Assembly: GCA_034620365.1 (NCBI GenBank)
Contig: JAQGEQ010000071.1
Span: 2,232,001 to 2,296,000 of the forward strand
Reading direction: 5' to 3'
Length of the DNA stretch: 64,000 nt
DNA from: Pegea sp. RAD2-039
Taxonomy: Eukaryota > Chordata > Thaliacea > Salpida > Salpidae
Shown here: positions 34,301 to 47,500 of the stretch, in pieces
Position numbering within the stretch: position 1 is the first letter of the stretch
How the letters are laid out: each line of letters opens with the position of its first letter
Program-made: the position numbers and the translations under genes
The notes under the pieces: generated by a model
Databases searched by the model: none
What the model saw: the letters and a program-made list of their open reading frames with translations, nothing else
Told to the model about the DNA's origin: nothing

Positions 34301-37300
34301 ATAGCGAGTTAAATATATACCGCTCAAGTAAATTTATAAAAATAATTTTAAAATACTGTTTGGTATTTTCTAAATTCAGATTTACAATTTTTATTAGTCT
34401 AGAAATTTGTTAAAGAAAAACAACTAGTTATTAATTGAACAATTTAAATGCAAAATACAAAAGATGTTTTCTTCTAAGAACTGAAAAATTTAAATTCTTT
34501 ACTTTCTGGCTTTTGTAACTAAAACAGAACTGAAATAATAACACTATCTGTTCGTGAAAGCTTGATTTAATAGTGGAATAACTTTACCTGCTTACTTCTA
34601 TAGCTTGTCACTTGCAAACAGCACGCATACTAACTGACGTAATTTCCGTTTTGTCATTTATATTAACTAAAAAATTAGAAAAGTTGTAAAGAAAAACGTG
34701 ATCATAAATCAAGGGTTAAAAATGGTCTAGAAAATTGACTTCTAAAGATGCAATTGATCCCTGATTAGATGTAGTAAACCTCCTTATTAGGATTACCCAG
34801 TGACATTTAAGTAGGGGATTAAGGAAACAATTTAGTTGTTTAACTGGAATCTAGTTCATTCATAAAATTGTTACTACTATAGGATATCCTTTGTTTACTT
34901 TTAATTTTTACATTAGAAGCTTATAAACAAAGTTGATCTACAATTAAAGTGGTTTGAATGATTCTAAGTTTAACTTGCAGTTGCTTAATTTAATCAATTA
35001 AATGTACCAAAAAATAAATAAAAACAAAGTATCTTTATGAGAAATATTTTCTTGCTTAAAATGTAATCTAGTATTAGAAAAATCAAATAGCTGACATAAT
35101 TCAAATAAAAAAATATTTTTATAAATAAAGAATATGGATTTGTAGAAGACAAAATAAAGTTAATCGTGATAAATAATTGAATTGTGAAGTTGCCAAGTAT
35201 CTATAAAGAAAAAAGTTTTAAAATAAATGCTATCAATGTAAAAAATAGAAATTTATATCGATATGGTAACACGTCACTATAAACAACTTTTTCAAAAGAC
35301 ACATGCAGCTATTTGTAGAGAATGTGAAAGAATAGGTTTTGAAACATCAGTTTTTATGTTTCGAAACAACATATATTTGCGAAAAAATGTTTAAACTGAT
35401 AACATCGATATTTTAATTTACATATTGGTTTTTATGAATAATAAATTACTAATAAATGTAAAAGTGACTACTTAAATTAATTTAATCGGTTTTATGCTAT
35501 TACAGCTGTTTTTGTATTTATTAATCACTGATAAGTTGTGATTATAACCTTCTATATGTTTAGCTTGCATGTCAAAGTTCTCACAAAAACAAGATTTTGT
35601 TTATTAATTTTAAATATAAACAAACAAATAAAAACACGTAATTAAAACTGCAACCAAATAATGGTAGATTATTTATGATATTCAAAATCTAGTGAAGCAA
35701 TTAATGTTTATTATTATTTCACAAACTTTAAACAAAACCTGCAAACTTATTTCACAAAGTTAAAAACAATTTTCTTGAAAGTAATATTACGACATCAGGT
35801 TTTAAACAATCGTAATTTAGCAAAATAATTGAATTTCAGAAAGAAAAAATTCCTCGTAAATTTCGTCAACCGCAAAATAGTTTTGATAGTTATACGAGGT
35901 ATGCAGGGTAGTTTAGTTATCTGTAAATATGAATACTATCCACCAGTAATACTGGAAAAAGAGGATTGGTGGAAACAGTAGAAATTCTAACATGACAAAT
36001 CGCAAAGCTTTTTGATTTGAGTTTTTAGTTGGTATGATCGAAATAATAAGTTTTGATTTTTTTTAGATTAAAAGTAAAAAGGTGACTTAATAACTATTAG
36101 TCGAATAGTAACCATCACAATAAACAAGAAAATTAATAAAAATTCCATGAAAAAGTCAACTTTTCATTTTAATCACTTACTTGTAGATGTGATGAACTGA
36201 AACTACGAATGGTGGTTCCTGCTTCTGGACATTTGCAACAAACTTACTTTTTGTAAATGCAGTAACCGACATACCATCAGATAATTGGAACTTAAACTGA
36301 CAACTTTTTGCTTCACCTTGACTAACAACTGCAACAAAGTTGAAAGTTTGAAAAGTGATATATAATTCAATTCTTTCATCTCTATTATTTTATTTGTAGA
36401 TTTATTGTTTTCAAATCTTTTTTCGTTGATATTATAAATTTTTATTTAACAAAATGTTTAATTTTTTAATTCTTGACGAATTAGATATTTGGTTAAAACA
36501 TAAATATTGGATAAATAGTTTTTATCTACAAATATTTATATCAAAAATTAATCTATTTAATTGTTATTGAAAATTATTTCTTTAATCATTTTAAAAATAA
36601 ACAGCTTTAATAAGAAGCTTTTAGACAAAAATAATTTTAGATACAGAAAAATTGTAAGCTATTTTGAAAATCTAAAAATAATTTTAGAATGAAATGCATG
36701 GCATCAGAAATCTGGCTTATAACTTCCTTAAAGTTTTTATAAAATAATAAGCTGCTAATACAAACGAAATATATCAATTCATACTATCAAATATAAGTTT
36801 AATGAATATATAAATTATCAGCCAACTAAATTTTGAGATTAACATTTCTTAAACGAATTTTTAGCTGGAAAAACCAACTTTTGATGTCAATTTATTAAAC
36901 CACTAAAATCTAGTGGTTTAAATACCCATAGATAATAAAAACACTTAAAACTAATCTTTCGCACATAAAAGTAAAATTAAAATAGTTGATAGAATTTCTT
37001 AAGAAATTGTAAAAACCTTTGGTATGTAGAGTTTGTGCAAGTGAAGAACCATTGGTTGAAGATTTTGTAAAAGCTTTTAGGTATCTTTCAATCATGTCTT
37101 CTTTACATGGCAACATCTGCTTATCATAAACCAGAGTCATCTTTCCTTTTAATAAAAGTTTATTTATTTGTCTTATTGAAATTGTTGAGAAAAAATTTGA
37201 TAAAACAAAATGTTGTGACTCATTTTCTAATAATTTTATTTTTGAAACATTTGCAAATAAGCAGCTTTCTAGATGCACTAATGAAAACTAACTTTGACTA

Positions 37301-40300
37301 ATGGGTCAAATTACAAAAAAAATTATATTAGATGAGAAACTGTAAAAATTGAACTATAGCTAAGGCACAAAATTTACAAAATAAAGTAATTAAAAACCTG
37401 AAAGTAATCGGAGAATAGATTTCTGCTTAATTTTTTCAGATTTATTTAGGAACTTATTTACAGTAGTTTTAAAGCTTTTTTTTAAACTCTGAATTTGTTG
37501 AATTATAAATAGTTTTGATGAAAATAAACTGAGTAAAAGAAGTCTTCTGAAGAAGAATAAGAGATTATATTGAAGAATGCAAAATTGTCAACATCTTATC
37601 GTATGAAGACATTTATTATAAGTCTGAAATAAACGAAAACATCTATGGAACAAAATTGAAATATTCTGCTCGTCTCAAACTTAATTACTAACTTTGATTG
37701 TTCAGTTACATACAACTCCAGAAAATTAGATCGCTTTATAAGCTTAAAAAACTCCTGGGTCAGTAACAAAAAGAAACCAAAAAGTTGTAGATGGTTAAAG
37801 TCACTTAAAAAGAACTACACAAAGAAGTAAGTAGTTGATGATGTTAAAAAACATTCTGAATATTTAATACGTAAAACTTCTGGTATTCTGTGAGGTAGAA
37901 AACATTGTTTGGACTTTTAATTTATTGAAAAAGTTACCCAGAATTTCATATTTGTTGTTAGCACCAACAACATTTGTGATTCAAAACAAATAGATGTCAA
38001 TAAAGGTGAAGTGAAAGAAAAAGTTCAAGATGTAAATGTTATAAATTGAAATTAGGAGGTTGTAAGACATCAGCAGCTACTGATACTAGTCTGCTTTTGA
38101 AGATGATAATAATTTTGATGACTTGATAAGGTGAGTATTGATTTTTAAATTATAATTTGACAAAAAGTTTCTTTATAAGCACTACTAGCAAGTATTTTGT
38201 AAGACAGATGAAAATTAAACTTTCATTTGGATTGATGTGGCAGTTAATAACACAAGTAGAAAAGAATTGAACAACAAATTATCGGATCAAAGACTTCATT
38301 CCAATTTTACTTGACAGTATAATTGATCAAAAAATTAAATAAATTTGTAAAATTGAAATCAGCAAAATGATTTATAAAAGAATTGAATTGAAAAGCAGAT
38401 AACTGAAAATGAAATTTTTATTTGAAAATGATTTATTTCAACTTTTTAGAAACTTAAAAATTATTTCAACTGAAACTACAAAGATATCAACAAATGGTTG
38501 CAATCTAGTTCAAGTAATTTCCACATTTTCCTTTCTCAAAAATATCAAATTCAAATCAATTTCTTATAAGCTTTTCACTAGGCTCTTTCAATTGTAGGAA
38601 GCTTAAACGATTAAAAAGTTTACAAAAAATTTCCTCGACAAAAACAGCTTACACTGAAAACAAAACTCTGGAAATAGTTAAAGTCTCAAGAAAGTTGGGA
38701 ATATTTTCAATTATAAAAATATCTGATAATAATTTCTAATAATTGTCAACCTAATCGCTGCCAAAAGTGTTTAAAGTAAAATTACGATAAAAATTTGGAG
38801 ATCTTAACCTGATATTGTCTGGTGCGTCATAAATGTTTCAGGCTCGGGTATTTTGCCTCTTGTATTGATGGTTTGATTCGGAGGTCCTTTTAGATCTTCT
38901 GAAGTTTCGTTACAAAGATTTGAAGCTTTGGAAGGTGATATCAGAGATAAAAACAAATCTGTAAATAATATAGTTTAGCAGGTTAGTTGACTTAGTGGAA
39001 ATAAAAAACTTTGAATTAAATTCAATTCTTATCAAATAAACAATTTGGCTTTTTCTGCTTTTCAATTATTTGATTTAATTTATTTTCAAATTCAGCTTTT
39101 GGATTTGATAAACTTTTGGTAATTTCAAGAAAAAAGGTTAAATACAAATCTTAAAAATACCATTTTGATTAGAAGACGTCGAACTGTGAAGTATTCCTAC
39201 ACAATCCATAAAATTCGATTCTTTTACTACTTCATCGTCAGTTTGATTGAAATGAAAAAAGATCGGTTTAGAAGATTTGGAGCTTTCTGTAGAAGAAAAA
39301 GTGAAAAAAAGGATTTAATTAAAGAAAAAAAGCTAGTAACAAGTTCCTAGTTTAAAGATATTTCAAGAAATTGATTAATAAATAACTAAATGTAGAAAAT
39401 AAAATCAATAAAATTTGATGGTTTAAAATTTTCTTGTTTCTTAGTCGAAATCGGAGTAAAAATAAGTTGCAACTTCATTCATTAGACTTATTTTTGGTTT
39501 TCACCAGGATTTTGCCATTTTTAATCAGAATAAATAGAATTGTGGAAGTAGTGAATATAATCAATCTAAGATTCTAAATTTCTTCCAAATACTTCTTCAG
39601 ATATTACAATGATTGAATTTGATTTATTCTTCAAGTAAATAATAAAAAGTTTTTCAATTGAAATATCCGAAAGTGTAAATTATTTATAAGAATAAGAAGA
39701 ACATTTAACGACTTTTATCTGAAACTCGTTCTATTAAAATAATCAAATAGACGTTTTGAATTATGAAAGTTTGCTAATATCTTATTGAACTATAAATTGA
39801 AATTTTCAGGACATATCTAATCAATTTAAAGACTTGTTTATAAAAAAAAGGAAAATTTACCAACTATAGGTAATTCAATTAACTAATTTCTATATTTTAA
39901 CTATAATTTGATTTATTCTAAAAAATACTAAAGAAAGAATTCAGTTTTAACTAACACACAAATTTATCCAAGTTTTTATTAGTAGGAAAATAGAAGGGTG
40001 ATTACTGGTCTATTTTTAAGCAAGTTTACAATTTATCATGGAAAATTATTCATTTCAAAAATCCTACAAACAATAAATATGGAAAGAAAATGAATCTTAA
40101 AAAGTTTTTATTTATCTTATTAGTAACTCAACGTTCAGCTTTGTAAGAAGAAAGACTTAGAAGGTAAACCTGTAATTAACTTAAGTTCATTCTTATAGCA
40201 TATCATATATAAAAGGAATTCAATTTGAAGAGTTACAAATAACATTGTATTTAGAAATGAACAATTTTATTTAATCAAAACTAATAAAAGGATGAAATTT

Positions 40301-43300
40301 AGTAAAACCTGATTTGTGGGAATTGGTTAGCTTCTTCATCTGCTCATCATTAAAACTTGGAAGAACTTTATTCAGTTTCATGCCAATAATATTTTGCTGT
40401 TTAAAAACCCAACATTTAAATATAAAATTGATGACAAGTATTTTTATATATCTAATGACAGTTGATTTAATTAAAATATCGCCACCATGAGGAGTAAAAC
40501 ATTTAAAAGCTCAAGCTAAGTAGCTAAAAAGATTATTTAAACGCTTAGGAAGATTTTACTGATTGTGAAAATTAAGTTAAACTAAAAATGTTTATCATCG
40601 GTTTAAAAAAATTAGTTTTACTGATTTCATAAATTACATCGAGATAAAAAAGCAAATTGTATTTATAAAAATGAGCTTCTATCTGTAAATGCAGTTTTAG
40701 AAAATGTTTAAAGTAATCTAACGCTTTTAGGATATAAATCAAAGAATCGATTCTTGAATTGAATTTAGTTTGGAAGGTGAATATTTGATTTGTAATATAA
40801 ACTTATAAAGTTATGTTTAAACTTAAAAGTTTGTAAAGTTGATAGAAGAAATCTTTTATTGACAATATAAAAGTGAAATCACCTGATTTATTCCAAGAAA
40901 GTTAGTGATATTTTCAGAAGCATGGATACAAGAATCATCAAGTAAATTAGTGACCAATAAGAAGCAGTTCAATTTCTAGTCCAACGAAAGAAATATTTAT
41001 TTAAATTTAGGATTATTAAGGCAAAGAAAAACTTCATCAACTTTGAAAGTTTAAATTAAAAAAAGAAAATAAACGAAAAAAGTCCATCTTAGAACATTTA
41101 ATGAACTATTTATTAGATTTCAAATTTCTAATATTAAATTTTTTAAGTAAAAATTGATTTAATTTTATCTGATAGTTTATATAAGATGATGTAGGTATTT
41201 AGAAAACGAAAAATTATTTTAGAAAAAGTTTGCAACAAATTTTTTTTGTTGAGTAGATTACAACATCAATTCCAATTCAAAATCAAACTTTCTGATATCT
41301 ACTTACCGAGAAAATTGTGTTTAATTTTTCTTCATCTTCTCCATCTTCTATAAATGTAATTATTTTTACAAATCTTTAGATCAAACTTTATAATAAACGT
41401 CGTTTTTTATCTTTATCAGTTTAAATTCAAATTTATAGAATTATACTTGGTAACCAATAAATATTTATGAACAAAAAACTTCCAGATATTAGGAAAGTAA
41501 TAAACCAACTTATTCATATATTATTTTTGGCTACTTATTTATATCATTTCAAAATGCAAGTTTAAATGTTTCATTCTGATAAAAAATAATCAATTTCAGC
41601 TTGCAAAATTATAAATATCATTTTTTAAACCAATTAGCCAATAAAACTAATTGAATGCTTAAAAATTGTATGCGATGTCTATAGACTAGCAACATTTTAT
41701 GAACTCAACTTATTGCAGTTACTTAAGAAGCGGCAAGTGTCTGCAAAATAACTTATTTAACGCTATACATACCTGATATTGAAAGACGAACTTCAAAAAA
41801 GCTTTTGATTTCTTTGAAAAAGTTCTGACAAGTCTGAAACGATTTTGAATATTTATAAAGTTTCAAATTTAAATTATTAAAACTAATCAATTTATCACCT
41901 AGAATAAGTAAAACTTTTCCTTGATTAATTGCTTAACAAGATGGTTGTTATTGTCTAAAGAAAGGTGTTTTTAAACACCGATTAGTCTTATTTGTATGAA
42001 ATCTCTCATGTATAGTTGAAATAAATTGTTTTCGTTTTACACTATCTCTATACAAACAATTTACAACTGCTAAAATTTATTTTCCAGCCTAATGTTTGTT
42101 TTATAAGACTAAAAACATTGCCACCAGAATACTAAACATAGAATTAGTCAAATCAAGTAAAAATTATTTTTTGATGTCTTAGTGTTGTTTCCAACCAAAT
42201 ATAGCGTTGCAAAAGAGAACAAGCAAAACTTTTTACAACAGAAAAACTAGAAAAAAATGTTTTCAAGTAATCTATTCGTCATTAATGTTTTCTGTTGTGG
42301 CTTCTTGTACAAACAAATGCTCCTCGTCAACATCTATTTCAGGATTTTTATTCCTTCTAATAAAATCATACAGAAGAAGATTTAGAAATGTTAGAATCAT
42401 GTTTTATCTAAATCAAAAGATTCTGTTTCTAAAAGAGTCGCGTTTAAATAAATTAGAGATGGATTCTGATAAATATGATGTACTGATCAAATATTTATTT
42501 CATCATCTACTTAACTACAAAATAAGTCTTTTAAAATGTAGATGCCAACAGTTTAAAAAAATAATATGAAACCTTTTTGTTTATATAAAGATCAAATTAA
42601 AATAGCGATTAAAAAGAAATCAGAATAAAATCCATTAATTTTTTCCAAGTTTTTTTTGGGGGATTTTCACAAATACGTTTTAATAGATAGTTACTCAAAA
42701 CTTTTAATAATAACAAAATTAATTTGTTTAATATTTGTAATTATTTGTTATCTAACTTAAAAGTGTGAAAAACTTTGTAAACAGTCTTTTCATTTTTCTG
42801 AAAACTGTTTAAAGTTCCCTTTAAATACTATCTGTTTAATTCTTCTGTCATTTTGCAAACAAAAATTAAAATAGAAATACAACTGTCAAAAAACCATCAA
42901 CAAAATTTTCAGCTTTCTTAGAAACAATTCTTGAATTTAAGTGGGATAATTAGCTTTATACCAAAGATTTCCAACGTGCTATTTAGGAAATCAAACTTTT
43001 GAACAGTTATATGCTGAAATAAAAACTAAATCAAGTTGAGATTGCAGATTAACTAAAAGTTAAGGAAAACGCAACCAAAAAAATGTAACCACATTTCAAT
43101 AGACAGATAAGTAACCTTTCTCAACAATACTCTTAAGCAAATCTGGCATATTTAAAAAATTCAACTTCACTACTAAAAAGTAAAGTAATTAAAAGCGGTT
43201 GTTTCCAAAGGTTGTGAAAAATAATATTTTTAACAAAGTTAACTCAAATCTAAAGTATTACGTGTAATTTAGAACAACCACAAAACAACAAACATAAATT

Positions 43301-44595
43301 AACCTGTTTGCAAATCTCATAATTTTTTTTCTCAAAAATTCAAAAAGATTCTTTTAAACATATTTTAAGCAAGAAAATTGTAAATGGTTAAATCGAAAAT
43401 AATTTCAAAATTTATTAATAATTACAGAGAAAATCAATTCTTAATCCGTGGTAAACAAAACTAAATTGCAACTAATCATCAGAAGAGAACTTACCACAAT
43501 TAGAAATATTACAACTTTATAATATGTTCTTTAATTTTATAATAAAAAAACACAAACATCAAATTAATTCTTCATTTTAATGACTCAGCAAAATCTGTAT
43601 CTGAGTTATTTAGTAACAATAAAAAGGATTACGCAACAAAAGTAGGTCCAAGCAAATTTACCAAATTAGTAGATGCAAACATTATTGTTAGTTTTGTAAA
43701 AGTTATAAAAGTTGGTCAAGTGGCTTGAAGAATGTCTGTATTGAAGTGTAATAGGTTTATGTGAATAATATCAAAAGATGGCAAAAGTACTAAAAGAAAA
43801 CGTTTGTTTAGATGAAGATGGTATTATTGGTGCATTTTTGATTTAAATCAAAGACTTCTGTGTAATAATATATTCTTTGAATAATATACAAAGAAAATAA
43901 ATAAATAAACTTGATACTTTTTCCAAGAGCTTTGCTACTTATAAATTTCGATATTATGACGATTGACAAACTTCAAATAAAGTTTATAATCAAAAAAATT
44001 TCAATTTAGGAAAACTCCAGCTCTTGTGAGCAATGAAATGAAAACTTCATTAAGAAACAAATGAAACCAATTTAAGCATAAACATGCTTTTTTAGTTAGT
44101 TTACAAATAAATTGGATCAAAATGTAATTGAAGAAGATATAAATAAATATTTATAAACTATAAATCTATTATGAAATATTTGTAGTTTTAGTTGCAAAAT
44201 ATTAAATAATCAATTTGTGAATTGTTATCAATGATAAACATCAAACTAAAAATCTCTTTAACTTTTATAATAACAAAAGGAAATTTGCTACAATCCAATC
44301 CAATTTAAAGCAATCAATTTTAAGATGTATAAATTCTTTGTATACTTTATATTGTAAGTTTTCAAACTGTTTTATTGATTTTAAGGATAAATAGTTAATA
44401 ATTAACGATGTTTTATAACAACAAAAACTGATAATAAATGCTTTTTTAACTACTATTCAAAACTAACTTAAGAAAATCTACTATAGTACTCACGCTAATA
44501 TTTTCTTCTTTTGAATTTAAGCTTTTTATGGAAGAAAACTTTTTCAAATATTCGATATCTTTCCTGTTGTTATTGATTGTTAGTCTTGTATCCAT
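28362..44595 (-). CDS. NCOA: p160 nuclear receptor coactivator (NCOA/SRC/Taiman family)
   Basis: bHLH-PAS transcriptional coactivator recruited by nuclear receptors through LxxLL motifs. Exons 5' to 3': 44595-44494, 41833-41773, 41347-41307, 40975-40883, 40396-40309, 39286-39161, 38958-38809, 37145-37017, 36328-36181, 34262-34198, 33746-33622, 33362-33240, 33188-33038, 32984-32299, 32245-32191, 32138-31782, 31729-31671, 31605-31531, 31431-31381, 30964-30783, 30574-30533, 29727-29675, 29624-29188, 28900-28826, 28742-28362. Every junction is GT-AG with matching phase; total 3855 nt, 1284 aa. PAS-A: LNCFLLVTNLLDD, SENITNFLGINQ. PAS-B: EPETFMTHQTISGKM, EDMIERYLKAF, FQLSDGMSVTAFTKSKFV. Then KVVKELL, EELDELNEILGD, LQIRLNQPQPW, and a C-terminal LETLL. 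Human members are about 1420-1460 aa. The bHLH (exons 1-2) is short and degenerate. Confidence 0.87.
37400..38800. other. long intron of the p160 gene, possible old insertion
   Basis: Most of the 1.66-kb intron between the exons at 38,809 and 37,145. Slightly less AT-rich than other introns at 37,500-38,100, which may be the remains of an inserted element, but no protein family could be read on either strand. Confidence 0.3.
42000..44490. other. first intron of the p160 gene (part)
   Basis: The 2.66-kb intron between the exons at 44,494 and 41,833. A + strand frame at 42,207-42,569 has no family similarity and low-complexity composition, so I leave it uncalled. No clear extra exon could be fitted in phase. 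Confidence 0.4.
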
Positions 44596-47500
44596 CTAAG
44601 AAATTTAAGTTTAAACTAACTATTAAAATCTTAACTATGATTTAAATTCTAATAGGATCTAATTGAAAGATGTAAGAACCTATTTTATTCTTTTAAACAA
44701 TTAAAATTATAAATATATTTTTCTTATATAAAAACTCATATAACTATAATCTATTTTGATTAATTATCTTCAAATTTAATCTATTAGTATTTTAAATACA
44801 TTTTGAAAATATTTTTAAGCAGTAACATTGAAAATCAATCTAAAAATAGAAAATTATTTTTAATAGCTTTGTGATAAACAAACAAAAAATTACTCAATAT
44901 TTAAATTAGCTTTATAAAGCCAATGTTTTAAAACTTTAATAAAAACTGATTTTAGATTATAATAATCAAATTATTTCTAAGATCAAAAACAAACTTACAT
45001 TTGTCAAATATTACTACCAGTAAAATAAGGTCGAAGTTATATCATTTATAACCAAATTAATTCTTTTAAAACATGTTTAGTATTTACCTTCATATAAATT
45101 CAAAATAACAGTTCTTAAGTTTCTGTAAAAGCATACAAAATTCTTGGTCAATTATGTTTACTATAGAAAACTAATAATCACAATTTATAGATACAATAAC
45201 AATCAGTTTATTCAATAACAAAAATTAATAAAAATTCTTTAATTAAAAATCAATTTGCTAAAATGCATTTTGCTTAACATTATAGATAAGTGAAGATATA
45301 TTAAAAGAAATAATCTTCTTGAAATTAACTTTCAATCAACATTTCATAAGAAATTTAAAACTATTTCATTAAATTTCATCATGACGTTTACAAAAAAAAA
45401 GAATTTAGAATCAATTTCTCATAAAACTCAAAAAAATGAAAACTTTTTATATATAATATAAAATATATAATATATTCTATAAATTATAAGTTTTAAAATG
45501 AATTTCATAACAATATTTTATCCAAAAATTAAACCTTTAACTTATATTATTAAGATTAAGAAGTAATTATAGTCGGTTTATTAAGGTACGAAAACTTTCA
45601 ATGTTAAATCTTTTCAAGATAATAAATCTTTTATACAATTTAGATTGCTTTATCAACATAACAACAAATTCCTTTTTTTCATCTCATGTCTACAGATAAG
45701 AAAGTATACCGCTCTTAAAGTGAACGCAAAAGAATACTATTGCAAAATGATAATAAAAAGGTATTCAGTATCATAGTATAATACAATTAATATAGATAAA
45801 TAAAACCAGTACAGAGGCAAAATTATCTATAAGTTATAAATATAAAAAATATATGAAACAAATATTTCATAGTTCTTTCAGTAATAAACTTTTTAAGATA
45901 TTTTTGACATATTTAAAAGAATTGGTGAAAGTGAAAAGAACAAATCAGTAATGTAATAATCATAAATAGTTGTTATAACTCTTATACTTTTCTTTCTTGA
46001 ATTCAAATAGTTTACATAAATTCATTGTTTACATTAACAGATAGAGTTTTTAAACAAATCGCATTTTTTTAAATATCAAAAACATTAAATAATAACAAAC
46101 ATAGTGATAACAATTTCATTTGACAAGTATAACAATTTCTACATGATTCATGACACATTTTGCTAATCTTTATGAAGAACAGACAATCTAACATTTAAGT
46201 ATTACTTTCATAAATATCTTTTAACTAAATAGTTTTAAAAAAAAAATTTATTTCAGCTATTATTTTAAGAAACTATTATTTAATGCACCATGAAATGTTA
46301 TTAAAATGTAACATGTTATTACAAATTGAAAAAATTAACAAGATTATTGGTTAATTTAAAAAAATAATGTAGTATAATCAATAACTTAAAACGTCAATAT
46401 TAATATATACACTTATGTCACCAAACATACAAAGGTATTTAAACGTAATTATTTTAAGTAGTTAAGAGATAAAGGTTTTTATACTGAAAATTAGATAATG
46501 GTTCTGAATACTTTGTCTTTTACAATCATTAAAGTAATTATAAAAATCTGTATTAGTTAAGAAGCATGGGCAACTCTGTAATTTTATGTAGGTGCTTGTA
46601 TATTTTATTACAAGTTAAGGGGATTTCCCAAACTAATAAAAACTAGAGCAGTTGTTTTGATTTATCACTATCTTTATCACTAATTTTAAAGAAAGGTTAG
46701 TTGAAAAATAAATTAATCAAAAAATAGCAAATGAAAAATCAACAAACCAATTATAAATATATTTTTTTATATGAAAAAATAATACGGTGAAACGAATTTT
46801 TTATAACTTATTATTGTAATCTATCAGTTTATAATCTTTTTTAAAATTCGCATTGTTGTTTTTAGCATGCCATAAAGTATTGTTTCAAATATCGTCTTTT
46901 AAACATGATAAACCAGCTTATGATTTTTTCAAACATTTCATAGACTTATGAAAGATTTTTTTATCTATATTATTATTATCCTCTTGTGTCTGATTTTGAC
47001 TTATTGTAAATTGATGAATATATTGAATTTAATAGATGATGAGAAGCAATTTCCAAGCTTATAAATTTCTGATGACACTGATACAATGGGTATAATCGCT
47101 AATTTAAGTCATTTTACAAACATTCAGTCTTAAAATAGAGTACTTTATCAAGTTAATACGGTTATACAATAACAAAGCAAAAAGTACATTCAAAAAACTA
47201 CAACAGCTTACAAAATTATGATTATGTAACTATTTTGTATAAAATAAAATATCTTCTTTGATGTAAACAATTTGCTTCAATTGTTTATCGATCATCTTTC
47301 ATAAAGCTTTACCAAACCCCTAACTGAGTCGGGAGACTAGTACCTAAAAGTTACAAAAAACGAAAAGCATATAACTATTCTTTTTAGTTTAAGACATATT
47401 TTTGTGCATATTTTTGTATCTAGTTATTTTTACGTAGTTAATTCTCGAAAGTTGTAAGTAGTATTTATTGTCTGTAGAACGAAAACTAGACTAGTTGTCT

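Noticed and set aside
37400-38800. Suspected hidden gene or transposase in the long p160 intron
   Set aside because: Both strands checked; only short frames with stops and no recognisable motif.
42207-42569. 120-codon + strand frame
   Set aside because: No family similarity, low-complexity Lys/Arg/Ser composition, and it lies in the p160 first intron; no splice context supports it.
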